DNA of 64,000 nucleotides from Ilyonectria destructans (taxonomy: Eukaryota; Ascomycota; Sordariomycetes; Hypocreales; Nectriaceae). The notes under the pieces were generated by a model. It ran no database searches. It was not told where the DNA came from and worked only from the letters and a program-made list of their open reading frames with translations. Every line of letters starts with the position of its first letter. Position 1 is the stretch's first letter. Shown piece by piece: positions 12,209 to 23,869 of this stretch. The stretch is taken from contig JAHEWK010000007.1 of NCBI GenBank assembly GCA_020740775.1, positions 2,728,001 through 2,792,000 on the forward strand, in the 5' to 3' direction. The translations under genes were made by a program, and so were the position numbers.

Positions 12209-13447
12209 AGATGGGAATTAGAAAGACAGATTGTCGAAATTTATGCAGCAGGGAATGGGTGTTCCAGTGATAAACCTACATTAAGCCTCATAAGCCCACT
12301 CGGCACACCGCCTTTTGCTGTTTGTGTAAAAAAATGTTAAAACTTTGTTGACTTCTCTGGCGTGTCCGCTTCGCTTTTGCGCCGTTAATGGACTTAATGG
12401 AGTTTGGCTGAGGGCTGCGGAGACTCCGCCTGTAGTGTACCTTAGCTGCACCGCCTCTCCACTACACGGTGAGGCAGATATCTCTAGCGTGTTGATTGAT
12501 CTTGCGGTGAACAAACCGATAAATGCTTCTGCCATTGCTGTTGGTGAAACCTCGGACCGACGATGCGACGTCCTGGCTCAGTGAATGATTCATGTATCAA
12601 TCCACTTTTACCGGTTTTTGATACTCCACTCCTGGTATTACTTAGTCCTAGCGTCGCTTATTTAAAACCAAATGAGGTTAAGCATATTTCTATAGAAGTG
12701 TGGAGTCTGGAACATAGAACGAGATTGGTAGCGTAGGATAATGAACTAACTGGTGTTGTAAGGTAATGGTGTCTCTGTAATCCCACCAGGGGCGTTCGTC
12801 TTTCTGTGACAACTCGCTTGCTTTGCATGCGCTATTCTTCCAACTGATACCAGACCGCTGTCCCCACTACTTTCCCTCATCCATGTTTGAACAGTAACGA
12901 AAGAAGCATCTCAACTCCCCCGTGAGCTTGAATCACGTTGTATCCAAGCTCAAATGGAAGTTGCTGTGATAGATAGCTAAGGTAAAAAGCTATTCATAGT
13001 CATTTATCATACCCCTCCGTTGCAAAGCCCAGATACCTGGGTCGGTAATACCAGATGCGTAGGCTGTGGCTTCTGAAAACGGAGCATGAAAGCAACAACC
13101 TAGTCACCTATTTCAACGGTACTTTGATATTGGCTCCCTTTATTTTAACTAGTGCAGCACTTAGGGAAAGGACCACACAGCGGTTTCATCTATAGTAATT
13201 TGGTTTTTTTAGCTTTACTCAATATCATCAGATAGATCAAAGCCATGCAGTATTCTCAAACAGTATCATCTATAGTAATAAATGTGGTTTTGACTAGCAG
13301 TCAACTATAACCTGTTCAATTACCTTGTACCGAATTCTGACCTTGTCCCCGTCGGTGACATGCTGGCTAGTAATATGCAGCTACACTCGGCCCCTTCTCT
13401 CCCGCGCTTGATGTGTGACAATCATGGGTATGTTTACCGTCGTCTGT
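12209..13447. other. intergenic with dispersed-repeat copy
   Basis: About 1.2 kb between two converging genes with no convincing open frame. It contains one copy of a 50-bp dispersed repeat (13211-13260), flanked by two copies of a short TCTATAGTAAT...TGGTTTT block at about 13187-13207 and 13266-13291. Confidence 0.6.
13211..13260 (+). repeat. 50-bp dispersed repeat, copy 1
   Basis: 48 of 50 bases match 23901-23950. Both copies start AGCTTTACTCAATATCATCA and end TATTCTCAAA; they differ at two positions near the middle right. Each copy lies a little downstream of a gene's stop codon. The parent element is not recognisable. Confidence 0.85.
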
Positions 13448-14232
13448 TTATTCTTCTGTCTTCGGCTTGGATTTTGGCGTAAGCTTTCGAAGAATCCTGG
13501 CCGGATTTCCAGCGACCACATGATAAGCCGGGACATCCTGCGAAAAGTTTGTTAGTAAAGCTGTCCACTTTTAGAGGAACACGTAATACCTTGGTGACAA
13601 CGCTTCCCGCTCCCACAGTACATCCGTCTCCTATCGTGATACCTGGAAGAATGGTAACATTCCCACCTATCCAGCAATCTTGACCAACAGTAATAGGGCC
13701 ACCTTTCTCCGGACCGTTTGTACCGTTCCGTAGCTCTGGGTCGAGCGGGTGAGTTCCGCTATAGAAAGAGGCATTGGGACCAATGAGAGTCCGCGAGCCA
13801 ATTGAAACAATACAAGTGTCGAGGATAGTACAATTAAAGTTGATAAACACATTGCTTCCAACTTTAACGTTGGTACCGTAGTCAATCTTGATCGGAAGCT
13901 CTATCCATGGATATTCATGTAAGACTGCATCGTCCTCGTCTTCTGTCGCCGCTGCGGCAGGTAAAGGGCGGTCACTGTTGGTTATACTGGTCATCGTTAG
14001 TCCAAGCATAGACAAAAACGTAAGCGTATATAGAGACAATAGAGGTCACGACTACTTACTCTTTCCAGTGCTCGGCGATTTGTCGGCGAGTCAACTCTCC
14101 TGAAACATTGAGGAGGTGAACAGCACGTCCACAGCGCTTCCGGGCAGCCACGAGCTGCGGTGTAAAGGCGTAGTATAATTCACCTCGCCGCATACGGGCA
14201 AGATTTTCTTCCTCGTCGATATGGAATAGCAT
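13448..14232 (-). CDS. maltose/galactoside-type O-acetyltransferase (left-handed beta-helix)
   Basis: Acetyl-CoA-dependent sugar O-acetyltransferase of the NodL/LacA/Maa hexapeptide family, 219 aa. Exons (minus): 14232-14060, 13986-13590, 13537-13448. The N-terminal Mac domain (MLFHIDEEENLARMRRGELY, then AARKRC and LTRRQIAEHWKD) is encoded by a first exon too short to appear as a long open frame. The hexapeptide core follows: YGTNVKVGSNVFINFNCTILD, then SFYSGTHPLDPELRNGTNGPEKGGPITVG, with the catalytic His in GTHPLDP. It ends in VGAGSVVTKDVPAYHVVAGNPARILRKL, split by the last intron. Length and motif order are normal for the family. The physiological acceptor sugar is unknown. Confidence 0.93.
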
Positions 14233-15260
14233 GGTGTGCGCGGCCGAGTTGGCGATGGTGTCTTAGATGAGTATGGGACTTGGCGGACAGGAATAAGTTT
14301 ACCGGAAGGTCCGACTTAAAAGTATTGAACGAATTTCTTCGTGGTATGATTGAGGTAATTATCGTGACTCTTACTCCCTTCCCCCCACTTCCCGCCGTTT
14401 GAGTCTCAGTCTACTTGGGACGCCTAACCCCTTTCAGTTTTCGATAGGCGCTGGTGAAATGTCAGCCACCTTTCGTACAAACTGAAGGTCCTTAGCGCTC
14501 TAAGAGTGCCCGGCGGTATCTGCGCTATCCCTGGAACGTGGGTAGAGTGGTCGGGGTTGTCAAGCCGCTGAAAGATGGCCGTTATTCTCCGTTATCATAG
14601 ACCTTCAGTAAGCCTGAGGAGTCACCCCAGATGAAGCCTTCTCCCAAGTCTGAGTTTGGTCCTATCGGCATGAAAAAATATTATTAGTTGAGTGGGCAAT
14701 TTGACTCGTAGGCAGTGGATTGGAAAATATTGCGTATGGGTGAAAGGAGGCGATCCGGAGCAGGACAGAGAATGCGAGAATTGGTCCCAGACCGTTTGTA
14801 CAAGCGCAAATGTCTTCTTCGGGCAGGGCTTCTAATATACAAATCAATTAATGTGTGTAAGATAAGATCAGCGCGGCTAAGCCGAGCCGACATCCTTTCG
14901 CCGAGTTGTGGGGTCTCCCAGAAGCCAGCGCCAAAGTAGAACCAAATCTGTAATGGCGGGTTCATTGAACAATGCTATCCTGGGACCAAAGGCGTCACAT
15001 TGCCCTGAATGGGTAGTTAGTACGCTTCAAGTATCTTCCGTGGATTATTTCGGTTGGCGTACGGAGCGGCAAAGATCTATTCAATGGTGTAAAATGCTTG
15101 GGTCAAATGGTATAAATACATCCTACGCTGCTTTACTGTGCCGAAACATTACTTATCTCGCCTGCATCCAAACCAACCCAACTCCAGCGCCGTTTATTGA
15201 TTCACTTCTATAACCCGGCACCGTTACGCCTCCAGCAGACGAAAAGGCCTTTGAAATACA
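14233..15260. other. intergenic, divergent promoters
   Basis: About 1 kb between divergent genes. The open frames at 14662-15213 on both strands carry no known motif and no conserved splice-linked continuation. I see nothing else in it. Confidence 0.5.
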
Positions 15261-15673
15261 ATGGCCAATATCACGTACCACCAACCTTCCGACGTTGTTG
15301 CGAAAATTGCCAGGAAGCTGGCTTTTCCAACGCTGTCATCTTGCCAGCTTCTGCCAAGCTCGTCATCACCGCGGGCCAAGCTGGGGTTGACAGAAAAAGC
15401 GGGAAACTGGTTGAAACGTCGATAGCCGACCAAATCGAGGCAGCGTTTGACGGCGCCGATCTCGCGCTGAAGGCCGCAGGGGTTCAGCCAGGATTAGCAG
15501 TTGCTCACAAGATCCTGACATTCTTGATTGACATGCGCTACGAGGATCTCATGATGGACATTTGGAAACGTCGATATCCGGGACATCGCCCGACATGGAT
15601 TTGTGTTGGTGTATCAAACCTGAGCAAGAGGGGAATGTATGTCGAAATGCAAGCCGAAGCGGTCTTGCAATAA
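15261..15673 (+). pseudogene. RidA/YjgF-family gene with an apparent 1-nt frameshift
   Basis: The natural start is the ATG at 15261 (MANITYHQPSDVVAKIARKLAF), a typical fungal RidA-like N-terminus. The conserved remainder (NAVILPASAKLVITAGQAGVD, a GADLALKAAGV segment, then PTWICVGV and YVEMQAEAVL) is in another frame reaching the TAA at 15671. The two frames abut at the T run 15323-15326: one more T would join them. No intron of viable size fits. The family (trimeric enamine/imine deaminase or translation-inhibitor-like) is about 120-140 aa, which the joined length would match. Alternatives are a sequencing error in the homopolymer, or use of a start at 15197 in the second frame, which would give an unrelated N-terminus. 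Confidence 0.72.
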
Positions 15674-16006
15674 GAAGGAGAATCGAGAAGGACTAGCCAC
15701 CAAGATACCTGGGCGCAGTTGGGGAGCTGGGATGCATAGAATGCAACATACGTAACATGAGATGTGTTCCCTCCACGATTGATACTGGTCTCCTTAAGTG
15801 GGATAGCGTGAAAACCAAAGATAAAGATGGAGACTGTCCGAGACCAGTGATTTGATTGGTGGCAAAGGCTGATTAATCTACTGTAGTTGCTTTATTACTC
15901 CACGTAATCAGTCGATTAATCTCGGCTGCACACCGCATCCGAGAGACTCGATCGAATAATCTCAGCCCATCCAATCGCCATATCATTCGATTCAATCGAC
16001 CACAAC
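15674..16006. other. intergenic, promoter of the Zn2Cys6 gene
   Basis: 333 bp upstream of the regulator. Several GATTAATC/ATTAATC-like words occur at about 15870-15920, but no recognised operator is seen. Confidence 0.4.
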
Positions 16007-17578
16007 ATGAATATTGAGCACTCACTCCTTAGTCTTGATTCGACGGAGTCTTCCATCGGCGCGCGCCGCTCGAGGAAGGGCTGCCAGCAGTGCCGTAAGC
16101 GGAAGAGGAAATGTGATGAGCGACATCCACGTTGTCTCGCTTGTGAAGAAAGAGACCTACCCTGCAACTGGCAACGTGAGCCTCGCCGCCCTCAAATCGC
16201 TCGTCGGATCAATCATTTCAATAAGGACTTTACTCTCCCCCATGAGATGCGCCCCCTTGTCACCGTCTTCGCGGTCCCGTCAGCACCTATCCAGGACGGA
16301 CTTCTCTCCTACTTCAACGCTAAGAGTCCACTGTGGCTCACGTCGGGCGGCGATGCTGCCTCTTGTTCAGGCGTCATCGTACCAATTGCTCTCCACAACC
16401 CATTGGTACTCAACTGCGTTTTGGTCCTGGCCGCTGGAGATTTGTGCAAGTATCAACCAGCAAGTTCCGACATGGCCAGCTTGACATGCGGATTCTATGG
16501 TCAAGCCATAGCCGGGATCAACTTAGCCCTGAGTCAGCTTTCGAGTTTAGGGCCTGAAGAAACATATTCTCAAAACGGTAATAGCAGCGCCACTCCGCCC
16601 TGTGCACCTGGCTACTGACTAGTTCAACTAGACGATGATATCCTCTTGGCCATTATTCTCCTCTGTGTACATGAAGTAGGTTTCCTAATCCGAATCACTA
16701 ATACTAATTTTATAACTAACATGGCTCTGTTGGAGGTGGTGAATTTCACTTCGACGAGCAGGATATTTCCTCATCTCAATGCTGCAGCAGTCCTATGCCA
16801 TAGTCGTTGCTTCAGTAGTGCTGCATCCAACGGCCACCTGCGAGCATTTTTGTTTGAAATCTTCTGCTATATATTTACCTTGACAGCTTTCTCTCACGGT
16901 CGCATCCTACCTCTCTCGTTGGCCACAGAAATCTTCATTTCTCCCTTTCTTTCCGGGAGCCACTACAAAGCTGTCCTGCTTGGGCAACAGTGCCGTGATA
17001 TCTTTTCAATCATCCTCAAAATATCGATACTTCAGAGCAGCATATCTTCTCCTCCGAATCTTGACGAGACTACCATTTTTGAGTTGAGAATTCTCATGGC
17101 CCAGCTAGAGGACGATCCAGGACTCCAAGTTGGAGAAAATGAAGCTACATCCGTGGACGAAAAAGCAGTTGCTGAGCTCTATCGACTAGCATGTCTCATT
17201 TACGTCAAAAAGATACTAGACCCGACGCTATCAGATCAATCTCCGGTCGTTCAAGGCCTTGTCGCTCATTTTATATCGAATCTCAACACGTTACCGCCGA
17301 CATCACCAGCTAATAACATCCTCTGCTGGCCCTTGTTCATGGCTGGCATGTCGTCGATAATCCTGTCGCATCAGCGGCTTATCATAGGTAGACTTAGGAG
17401 AAATTACGAGTCCTCGTGGAGATCGGATATTCTAAGTAGGACGGCGGACCTCTTGTCCGCACGATGGAGAGAAGATAGGGCCCCGGAATGTGACGGCACG
17501 CGGTTTCGAGACACGGATGAGAGACAGTGGCCGGGGGTTGCGACGGATGCATTTGACTTCCCGTTGGTTCTATTGTAG
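16007..17578 (+). CDS. Zn2Cys6 binuclear-cluster transcription factor
   Basis: Nuclear regulator of about 485 aa. Exons: 16007-16577, 16632-16675, 16736-17578. The DNA-binding motif at residues 26-53 is C-x2-C-x6-C-x5-C-x2-C-x6-C with the basic stretch RKRKRKCDERHPRC. The remainder resembles the fungal-specific regulatory region (HLNAAAVL, LFEIFCYIFTLTAFSHG, then WPLFMAG). The first intron is clear (GTAATA...CTAG). The second (16676-16735, GTAGGT...GGAG) is in frame, so a retained version would still be open; the ATAACTAAC branch site supports removal. Its target genes are unknown. The SDR (18.4 kb) and PhyH dioxygenase (19.9 kb) downstream are candidates by position only. Confidence 0.82.
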
Positions 17579-18372
17579 TGTGTTTGGGTCAAGCGGCGAT
17601 TTTACCAACGATATAGATGATTGTACAACATGCTACTTTTCACGACGGCATCATTCCGTATCAAGGGCAAGCCAGGTTGGAGATTTCCCCTAAGATACGA
17701 GTGCAGCTGGCTTTCTCAGGAATAGAGTAAAGCTGCATGCGAGTGAATACCCTCTGTACTTTGAACTCTGCAGCATAAACATATTTGTGAAAGGTCTCCA
17801 ACTTGCCCGATAGTGGACGCTATCCGCGTCATTTGGTCTGGAAGCATTCGACCTGTGGGTAGGCCCCGCCACCAGATGCGCCCTCTAGCTACATGATCTA
17901 ACGCTTGCTTGAGCGAATCGAATATCCTATTACTTCGCCGTCGCTTAGTTACAGCCGAGAAGGGATAAGTCTTGGCTGCCAGGCCCGGCATCTGAGTTCC
18001 CCGCCATCTTTCCCAACCAAGTTTTCCATTGCCGCCGCTCCAGTTCGATGCTCAAGCGTCGACGATACGCCTCACAAATCGCTGGTTCCCGCGTCATCTT
18101 ATACCAATCTGGCTTCCGCCAGCCGCCGCTGTTTGAGAGGCATGGAAATGTGGGACGTAGTTGGCTCATCCGGAGGCTGTCGGATGGAGGACGTGGGTTG
18201 TACCCGGGTAGTCTTGACTTTTGCGAGCCCAAGGGTTGAAAAGAAAACCGCATCTTCCCAATTATAATAATTTTACTGCAACTGTTTTGGTAGTCTACTG
18301 CGGAGCTTGAAGTCTTTTGTACTATTCAACAACTGACAAGATCAGAACTGCCAAAACGGGCGTCTCCTCACC
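17579..18372. other. intergenic
   Basis: About 790 bp between two genes on the plus strand. Overlapping open frames on both strands at 17905-18267 have no recognised motif and no shared start context. Nothing else is seen. Confidence 0.45.
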
Positions 18373-19249
18373 ATGTCTTTGGAGGGCAAGGTTGCCATCG
18401 TCACCGGGGGAAGTCGTGGTATTGGAGAGGGTATTGCCAGGGAACTCGGCAAACGAGGAGCAAAGGTGGTCATCACCTTTGCATCGTCTTCTGCACGCGC
18501 CGACGAGGTAGTCAAGGCCATCAAGTTAACTAGCGACGCCATCGCCGTCCGAGCAGACTGCATGGATCCAAGCTCCCCTGGCGAGATTGTTTCCGCTGCA
18601 GCCCGCGCCTTCGGCGGCCGAATTGACATTATAGTCAATAACGCAGGCGCTGGCGACGAGCTTTACCTTGAGGACACGACTCTAGAGCACTTCGACAAGG
18701 TGTTTTACACTAACTTCCGCTTCCCAATGTTTCTCGTTCAGCAGGCTCTACCTTACCCGCAGAAGGGTGGAAGAATCGTGAACTTGTCGAGCATTGTTGC
18801 ACGACAAGGTGAGCAAACCATACACCGAATTCCGTCATCTAGTGTTCCGAGTGACAACCTCGGTTAAGGATGGAGAATGCAGGGCGCCTATGGAGCTTCC
18901 AAGGCATGCATGGAAAGCCTCGCGCGGACTTGGGCTGTTGAGCTGGGGCACAAATATGAAGTTACCGTTAACTTAGTTAATCCTGGCCCAGTAGCTACGG
19001 ATATGTGGAAGTAAGCCGCCTGCATTACGATATACTGCTCTTCGAATGAGCGACACTGACGAGATGAGCAGCGCCACACCACCCGAGTCTCTGCCAGGAA
19101 TACAGCACTTCATTGAGTCTACCCCAGCAGCACCTAGAGTTGGAGAAGTTGACGATATTGTGCAAATTGTCGCATTTCTCTGCGAAGAGGGCTCTCGATG
19201 GGTCACTGGATCGACTGTCTGTGCAAATGGAGGGGCAGGCTTTGTTTAA
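18373..19249 (+). CDS. short-chain dehydrogenase/reductase (classical SDR)
   Basis: NAD(P)H-dependent oxidoreductase of 251 aa. Exons: 18373-18808, 18869-19010, 19072-19249. The cofactor motif TGGSRGIGEG is at residues 12-21, NNAGAG follows at about 91-96, and the catalytic Ser is in IVNLSSIVARQG. The catalytic YGASK becomes visible only after the 60-bp intron 18809-18868 is removed with the TTAAG acceptor. A nearer CAG acceptor (18882) shifts the frame and is rejected. The tail GSRWVTGSTVCANGGAGFV is the usual SDR ending. Fungal relatives include 3-oxoacyl-reductase-like and aflatoxin-type ketoreductases; the substrate cannot be told. Confidence 0.88.
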
Positions 19250-19892
19250 GCCATGACGGATTTGAAGGCACAACAAAAAGGTTTCTGCAGTTCGCATCTG
19301 GACCGTCAAGGAACGAATTGCGGCACAGTTTAGTCAATTATGGAGAAAGGCTGTCTTATTTCGTTCACTGACTCCAGAATAGATAGCATTGAAGCCTCTA
19401 CCTCATCTTCTTTTGAACTGCGCTCAATTTTGCTTGTGATCCAGCTGCGGAGTTTCTGTTGTAGGGTAATATAGCTGGCTCATGTCGACTCTTCGTGAAA
19501 TGATGATATAATGCGAAGTTGAAAAAGAAAAGGCATGTAACTCACACGAGGCCGTAGTAAGGGCCAAACGTCACCACGCCATCTCTGTTAGATATCTACG
19601 CATGACCATCTAGGCTGATGGAATCTTATCACAGAAAGGTCGATTTAAGTCCACCAATTTTGGGTGTGGCATAAGCTCATCCGACCGCTGACGAGGAAGT
19701 CCCTAAAACATTGCCGGCGATCAGTACTAATGCGTATTCATGCTGCGGGTAGCTAAAGAATGAGACTTGGCAACTACGTAGCTAAACTCTTTCCACAAGG
19801 GAATCACAACCGCTAGCCTCATCCGCCCACAATATCTCTCATATCACTAGCCACATCCCAAATCATGGCAAAGATATATACTACAAGACCAA
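19250..19892. other. intergenic, convergent 3' ends
   Basis: About 640 bp between the SDR and PhyH stops. No open frame or repeat is seen. Confidence 0.5.
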
Positions 19893-21010
19893 TCAATAGA
19901 TATCCGAAGGTCCCTTGTACTCATCCGGATGAAGCACTTTCTGGGGGTCTTCAAAATCCACCCATCCCATCATAGGATCGGAGAGGCTCCATCCAAGAAT
20001 CTTCTGGACCTTCTTGTCCTTTGACTTGATTACCTTGTCTGGGATAGTGATATACTGGTTCTCTTCTTGACGCATCCCTGACATCTGTGTAAGTAGACAT
20101 TCCTGACTGGAGAGATGTTGATGCTCTATAAAGAAGGTCAATACTCACATCCACGGGTACAGAATGTACCATAGACCAGTCGCCACTCATCCTGTGTTTG
20201 GTTGGCAGAACCTCCATGATAGCAGGAAGCCAACATGATGAAGGCGTCGCCAGCCTCCAATTCCGCGTAAAAGCACTCGTCGTCCTTCGGCTGGCGCTCG
20301 TTGCCCCAGAGGTGCGACCCAGGAATGAACCGCGTGGCGCCATTAGCCTTGTGAGTCTTGACGCCAGCAACGAACAATCCGACAGCCGCCTCTCGGCCAT
20401 TTAAGTCACGCTTGTCGTTCCACTCAGAGACCTCGGAGTGACACATATGCCAAATATAGTCGTCCTGCAAGCAATTAGTAAATACTGCTCTGTATTGAAG
20501 GATTCGCCAAATTAAAACGTCATTATATGGGCATATAAGACTAGCGGGTACTGAAATTGCGGTGTAGGGGAAACCTTTACTTGCCCGATGGATTTGCTGA
20601 TCCTTTGCTCCCGGGCCGACTTGGAACGCAGTAGAGGCGCTGACTTGAGGGTATGAAACGTGTGTTCTGCGGTCCTCACCCCACCAGAAGGAGTTCGTAG
20701 TGCATAAAAAATGGTTGCAGACAGCCTGATAAAGCGGGTTCAAGAGCATCTTGCTGGTGAAGGTCGGAGATAGCGCGTTTAATCCGGGGGCTCGCCGAGT
20801 CTCCCCGGGGAAGAACTTTCCGTCCCATGGCTTATCTCGCTCAAGACGGGGAAGGATATCCTTGTAAGCCTCATCAAGGTCGTCACGCCCTACAAGCTGG
20901 TTAATTATTACCCCGCCATCTCGCTTCAGGAGGTAAAGCACGTCCTCGAGTGGAGCGTCAGACAAAAGTCTCTGAGGTCCTTCAGGGTACTGCTTGGTCA
21001 AGCCTGGCAT
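19893..21010 (-). CDS. phytanoyl-CoA dioxygenase (PhyH) family Fe(II)/2-oxoglutarate oxygenase
   Basis: Non-haem iron dioxygenase of 308 aa. Exons (minus): 21010-20585, 20464-20149, 20077-19893. The iron-binding H-x-D is in QQIHRDDYIWH and is created across the first intron. The distal His is in CYHGGSANQT, preceded by GATRFIPGSHLWGNERQP, and the arginine for 2-oxoglutarate is probably in EWRLVY. The first intron (20465-20584, 120 bp) uses a GC donor (CGG|GCAAGT): the overlapping GT at 20580 breaks the frame, while the GC donor joins HR to DD exactly. The C-terminal exon encodes the family's RQEENQYITIP. The start at 21010 (MPGLTKQYPEGP) is preferred over an in-frame ATG 42 codons upstream. 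Relatives act in fungal meroterpenoid, alkaloid and lipid tailoring; the substrate is unknown. Confidence 0.9.
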
Positions 21011-22092
21011 GATTGTTGGCAGAAAGATACTGTATGAAAGAGTGCAACAGAAAAGTAATCCAAGATAATGTCGTAATGGTTTGAGGTTTGAGAAACTCTG
21101 GATGAGAAGATGATTTGTGTGTTGGTGAAAAGGCACAAGAGTCCAATCTTTATACCTCTCTTACAGTTCACAGTCATCACTTTTCTTGCTTCACTACCAC
21201 TCGATTCAATGCTTTATGCCTACAGCGGTAAGTTAGACAATGGAGCGGTTTGCTCTATCAGGAAAGCAAACGCGCTTAGTTTCAGCTTTTCCTGGCATCG
21301 ACAATAATACCCACTAGACAGCGAACGCTGCAGCCAGTGACGTCCATCGGTAGTTGAAGGCGGGTTCTTAAGCCAAATACGGCAAATGACAGCGACATGT
21401 GATGGGTTGTAATACAGGAGATGAATGTTGAAAATAAGACAACTTCGCCTATACTTATTCGGTTTTCAATTGGCGCCGCACACTCGATTCGTGGATCATT
21501 ATGTGACTACAATCTTGGCTTCAGGGGGGTTAGTGGCAGTCTTATCATCAGTCTCACCCGTCTGCAGCGCTATCTTGATATCTACCGATAGCAAAATGCG
21601 GGGGTGGGGATATTGAGACGCTTTTGATTTGGCATGGACCCGATGAAGGTTGGTCGATACGTCAGGCGCTCTTTAGCGCCTATTGAGATACTTCGTAGCG
21701 TCCGTACCAACCACTGATCGAGCGTGATTAAGAACTGCGAAACATCCCAAGAGTCTTCTGGGCGCATTTTGGAGGGCGCAAGTACCACTTTAGCCTAATT
21801 ACCAAGCCGAGCCCTTTATCGACTAAAATCTGGGCAGCATGGCCGAGGACGGCGGTAAAAACGAACCTAATCTAGCAAGCTGTCGAATTCAGATTTCCTA
21901 GCCTGCTGCAATATGCCTAAAGCTTTCGGTTGATAGGAGACACGATGCTTTACTAGACATATTTTTAACATATAAGTGTTGCCTTGCTACTCTCTGGATG
22001 AATAACTATTTTCAAGAGAGTTAAGCCATAGTACTCTACTCGTCCAACAAAACATATTTCACCTGCTTTCATAGCAAACTCCCGGTCCAACA
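21011..22092. other. intergenic, divergent promoters
   Basis: About 1.1 kb. A minus-strand TATAAAG at about 21147-21153, roughly 140 bp upstream of the PhyH start, is a plausible TATA element. Open frames here (21110-21788) are short and motif-free. Confidence 0.45.
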
Positions 22093-23783
22093 ATGGAAAA
22101 GCATCAAACCAGCCTCCTGAAGGGTCGCGAAGACGAGGCCGCCAACTCCCAGCTGGAGAGAATGGGCTATAACGCCGAACTTCCTCGCCATCTCGGCCTA
22201 CTCAGCATCTTTGGATTGTAAGTGTCATATTCCAAACGTCAGAGCCCTATTTAACATGATGGTACCTGTAGGTCTTTTGCCATTATCGCTGCTCCATTTG
22301 GCCTTAGTACCACCATGGCTCTTCCACTCGTGAACGGCGGATGTGTGACGATCATCTGGGGCTGGGTGCTCGTAACCATCATATCATTGTGCATCGCCGC
22401 TTCTCTTGGGGAAATCTGCGCTTGTTACCCGACGGCTGGAGGCATATATTACTGGTCATCTATATTATCCAAGCCCAAATATGCCCCTGTTACTTCATGG
22501 ATCACCGGTTGGCTCCTGCTTGTAGGAAACTGGATGTCTGCTTGTTCAATAACTTTCGGAGGAGCGCAGCTCATACTTTCCGGAGTCACCTTGTTCAACC
22601 CAGAATATGGGGTCAGTGCCTGGGAAACCGTGCTGACATTCTGGGCTGTTATGCTCTTCTGTCTGCTAGTCAACATATACGGCGCAAAGTACCTCGAGTT
22701 GATCAACACCCTCTGTGTCTACTGGACCGTACTATCTTGCATAGTTATCATGGTCACGTTGCTGGTCTTATCAAAGGAAAAGCGGTCGTCAAATTTTGTC
22801 TTTACCAACTTCGACACCTCGAGAAGTGGAATGTGAGTACGTCCCTATGGTCCACCAGTTACCCTCCTAAATTTTGATTGAGGCCCTCTGGCTGGTCCTT
22901 CGGCATCGGCCTCTTACAAGCAACCTACACCCTCACAGGCTATGGCATGATCGCCGCCATGTGCGAAGAGGTCCAGAACCCCCAGAAAGAGGTTCCAAAA
23001 GCCATTGTTCTCTCAGTGGTGGCAGCTGGCATCACTGGATTGGCCTTTCTGATCCCTATTCTTTATGTTCTTCCTGAAGTTGACCTCTTATTGAATGACA
23101 CCAATGGCATGCCTATTGGATTCATCTTCTTGAATGCAACTGGTTCAGCCGCAGGGGGTATCGGCCTTCTGATATGCATCATTGGGGTCATGCTCTTTGC
23201 GGGAATTGCCGCCTTGGCTGCCTCTTCTCGATGCGTATACGCTTTTGCTCGAGATGGGGCCATTCCGGGCTCATTGTACTGGAGAAAGATCCACGATGAG
23301 CTGAAAGTCCCTGTCGCAGGACTTTTACTTAGCACTGCGGTTATTTGCTCGTTAGGCTTGATCTATTTTGGGTCAGCGGCTGCCTTCAATGCCTTCACCG
23401 GAGCAACGTGTATCTGTCTGTCGGCATCCTTTGCATCGCCTATATTCGTCTCGCTCCTGAGAGGCCGCCGGCTGGTACAGCATTCATCTTTCTCCTTAGG
23501 AAAATGGGGTTATTTTCTCAATGCTGTATCGGTCTGTTGGGTTATGATTTCATTTGCTCTCTTTTCCTTCCCAGCTCAGTTGCCTGTTACTACGAGCAGT
23601 ATGAACTACACGAGCGTTGTATTCATTGGCTTTGCTGTCATTAGTCTGGTCTACTATGGTTTCAGAGGCCGGGATGCCTTTATCGGACCCCCTGTCACAG
23701 ACTTCCTCCAAATTATTGAAGGCTCTGAACTCCGCTCTCTTGAACCTTCTGGCAACTCTGTAACTGCCAAGAATGATGTATGA
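22093..23783 (+). CDS. APC-superfamily amino acid/GABA/choline permease (ACT type)
   Basis: Plasma-membrane permease of 528 aa with about 12 hydrophobic segments. Exons: 22093-22217, 22272-22832, 22883-23783. The short first exon gives the hydrophilic N-terminus ending in ELPRHLGLLSIFGL. The join to SFAIIAAPFGLSTTMALPLVNGG rebuilds the canonical TM1 of the Uga4/Hnm1 group. Typical segments follow: GEICACYPTAGGIYYWSS (TM2-TM3), GWSFGIGLLQATYTLTGYGMIAAMCEEVQNPQKEVPKAI and SRCVYAFARDGAIPGSLYWRKI. Introns are 54 and 50 bp with GTAAGT and GTGAGT donors. Substrate choice among amino acids, GABA, choline or polyamines is not resolvable here. Confidence 0.92.
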
Positions 23784-23869
23784 GTATTTCATCATAGAAT
23801 TTGGAACAATGGACTTTGTGTATTCTAAGCCTTTAGATGTATGTCAGATGTTTTTCTCATGATAAGATT

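Noticed and set aside
17905..18267. 120-codon plus-strand frame and an overlapping 102-codon minus frame
   Set aside because: Neither has a recognisable motif, and the overlap means at most one could be real.
18883..18890. CAG acceptor nearest the SDR active-site exon
   Set aside because: Puts YGASK out of frame; the earlier TTAAG acceptor keeps it.
20580..20584. GT donor (GTAAAG) for the PhyH first intron
   Set aside because: Gives a frameshift after the conserved His, whereas the GC donor four bases away restores H-x-D.
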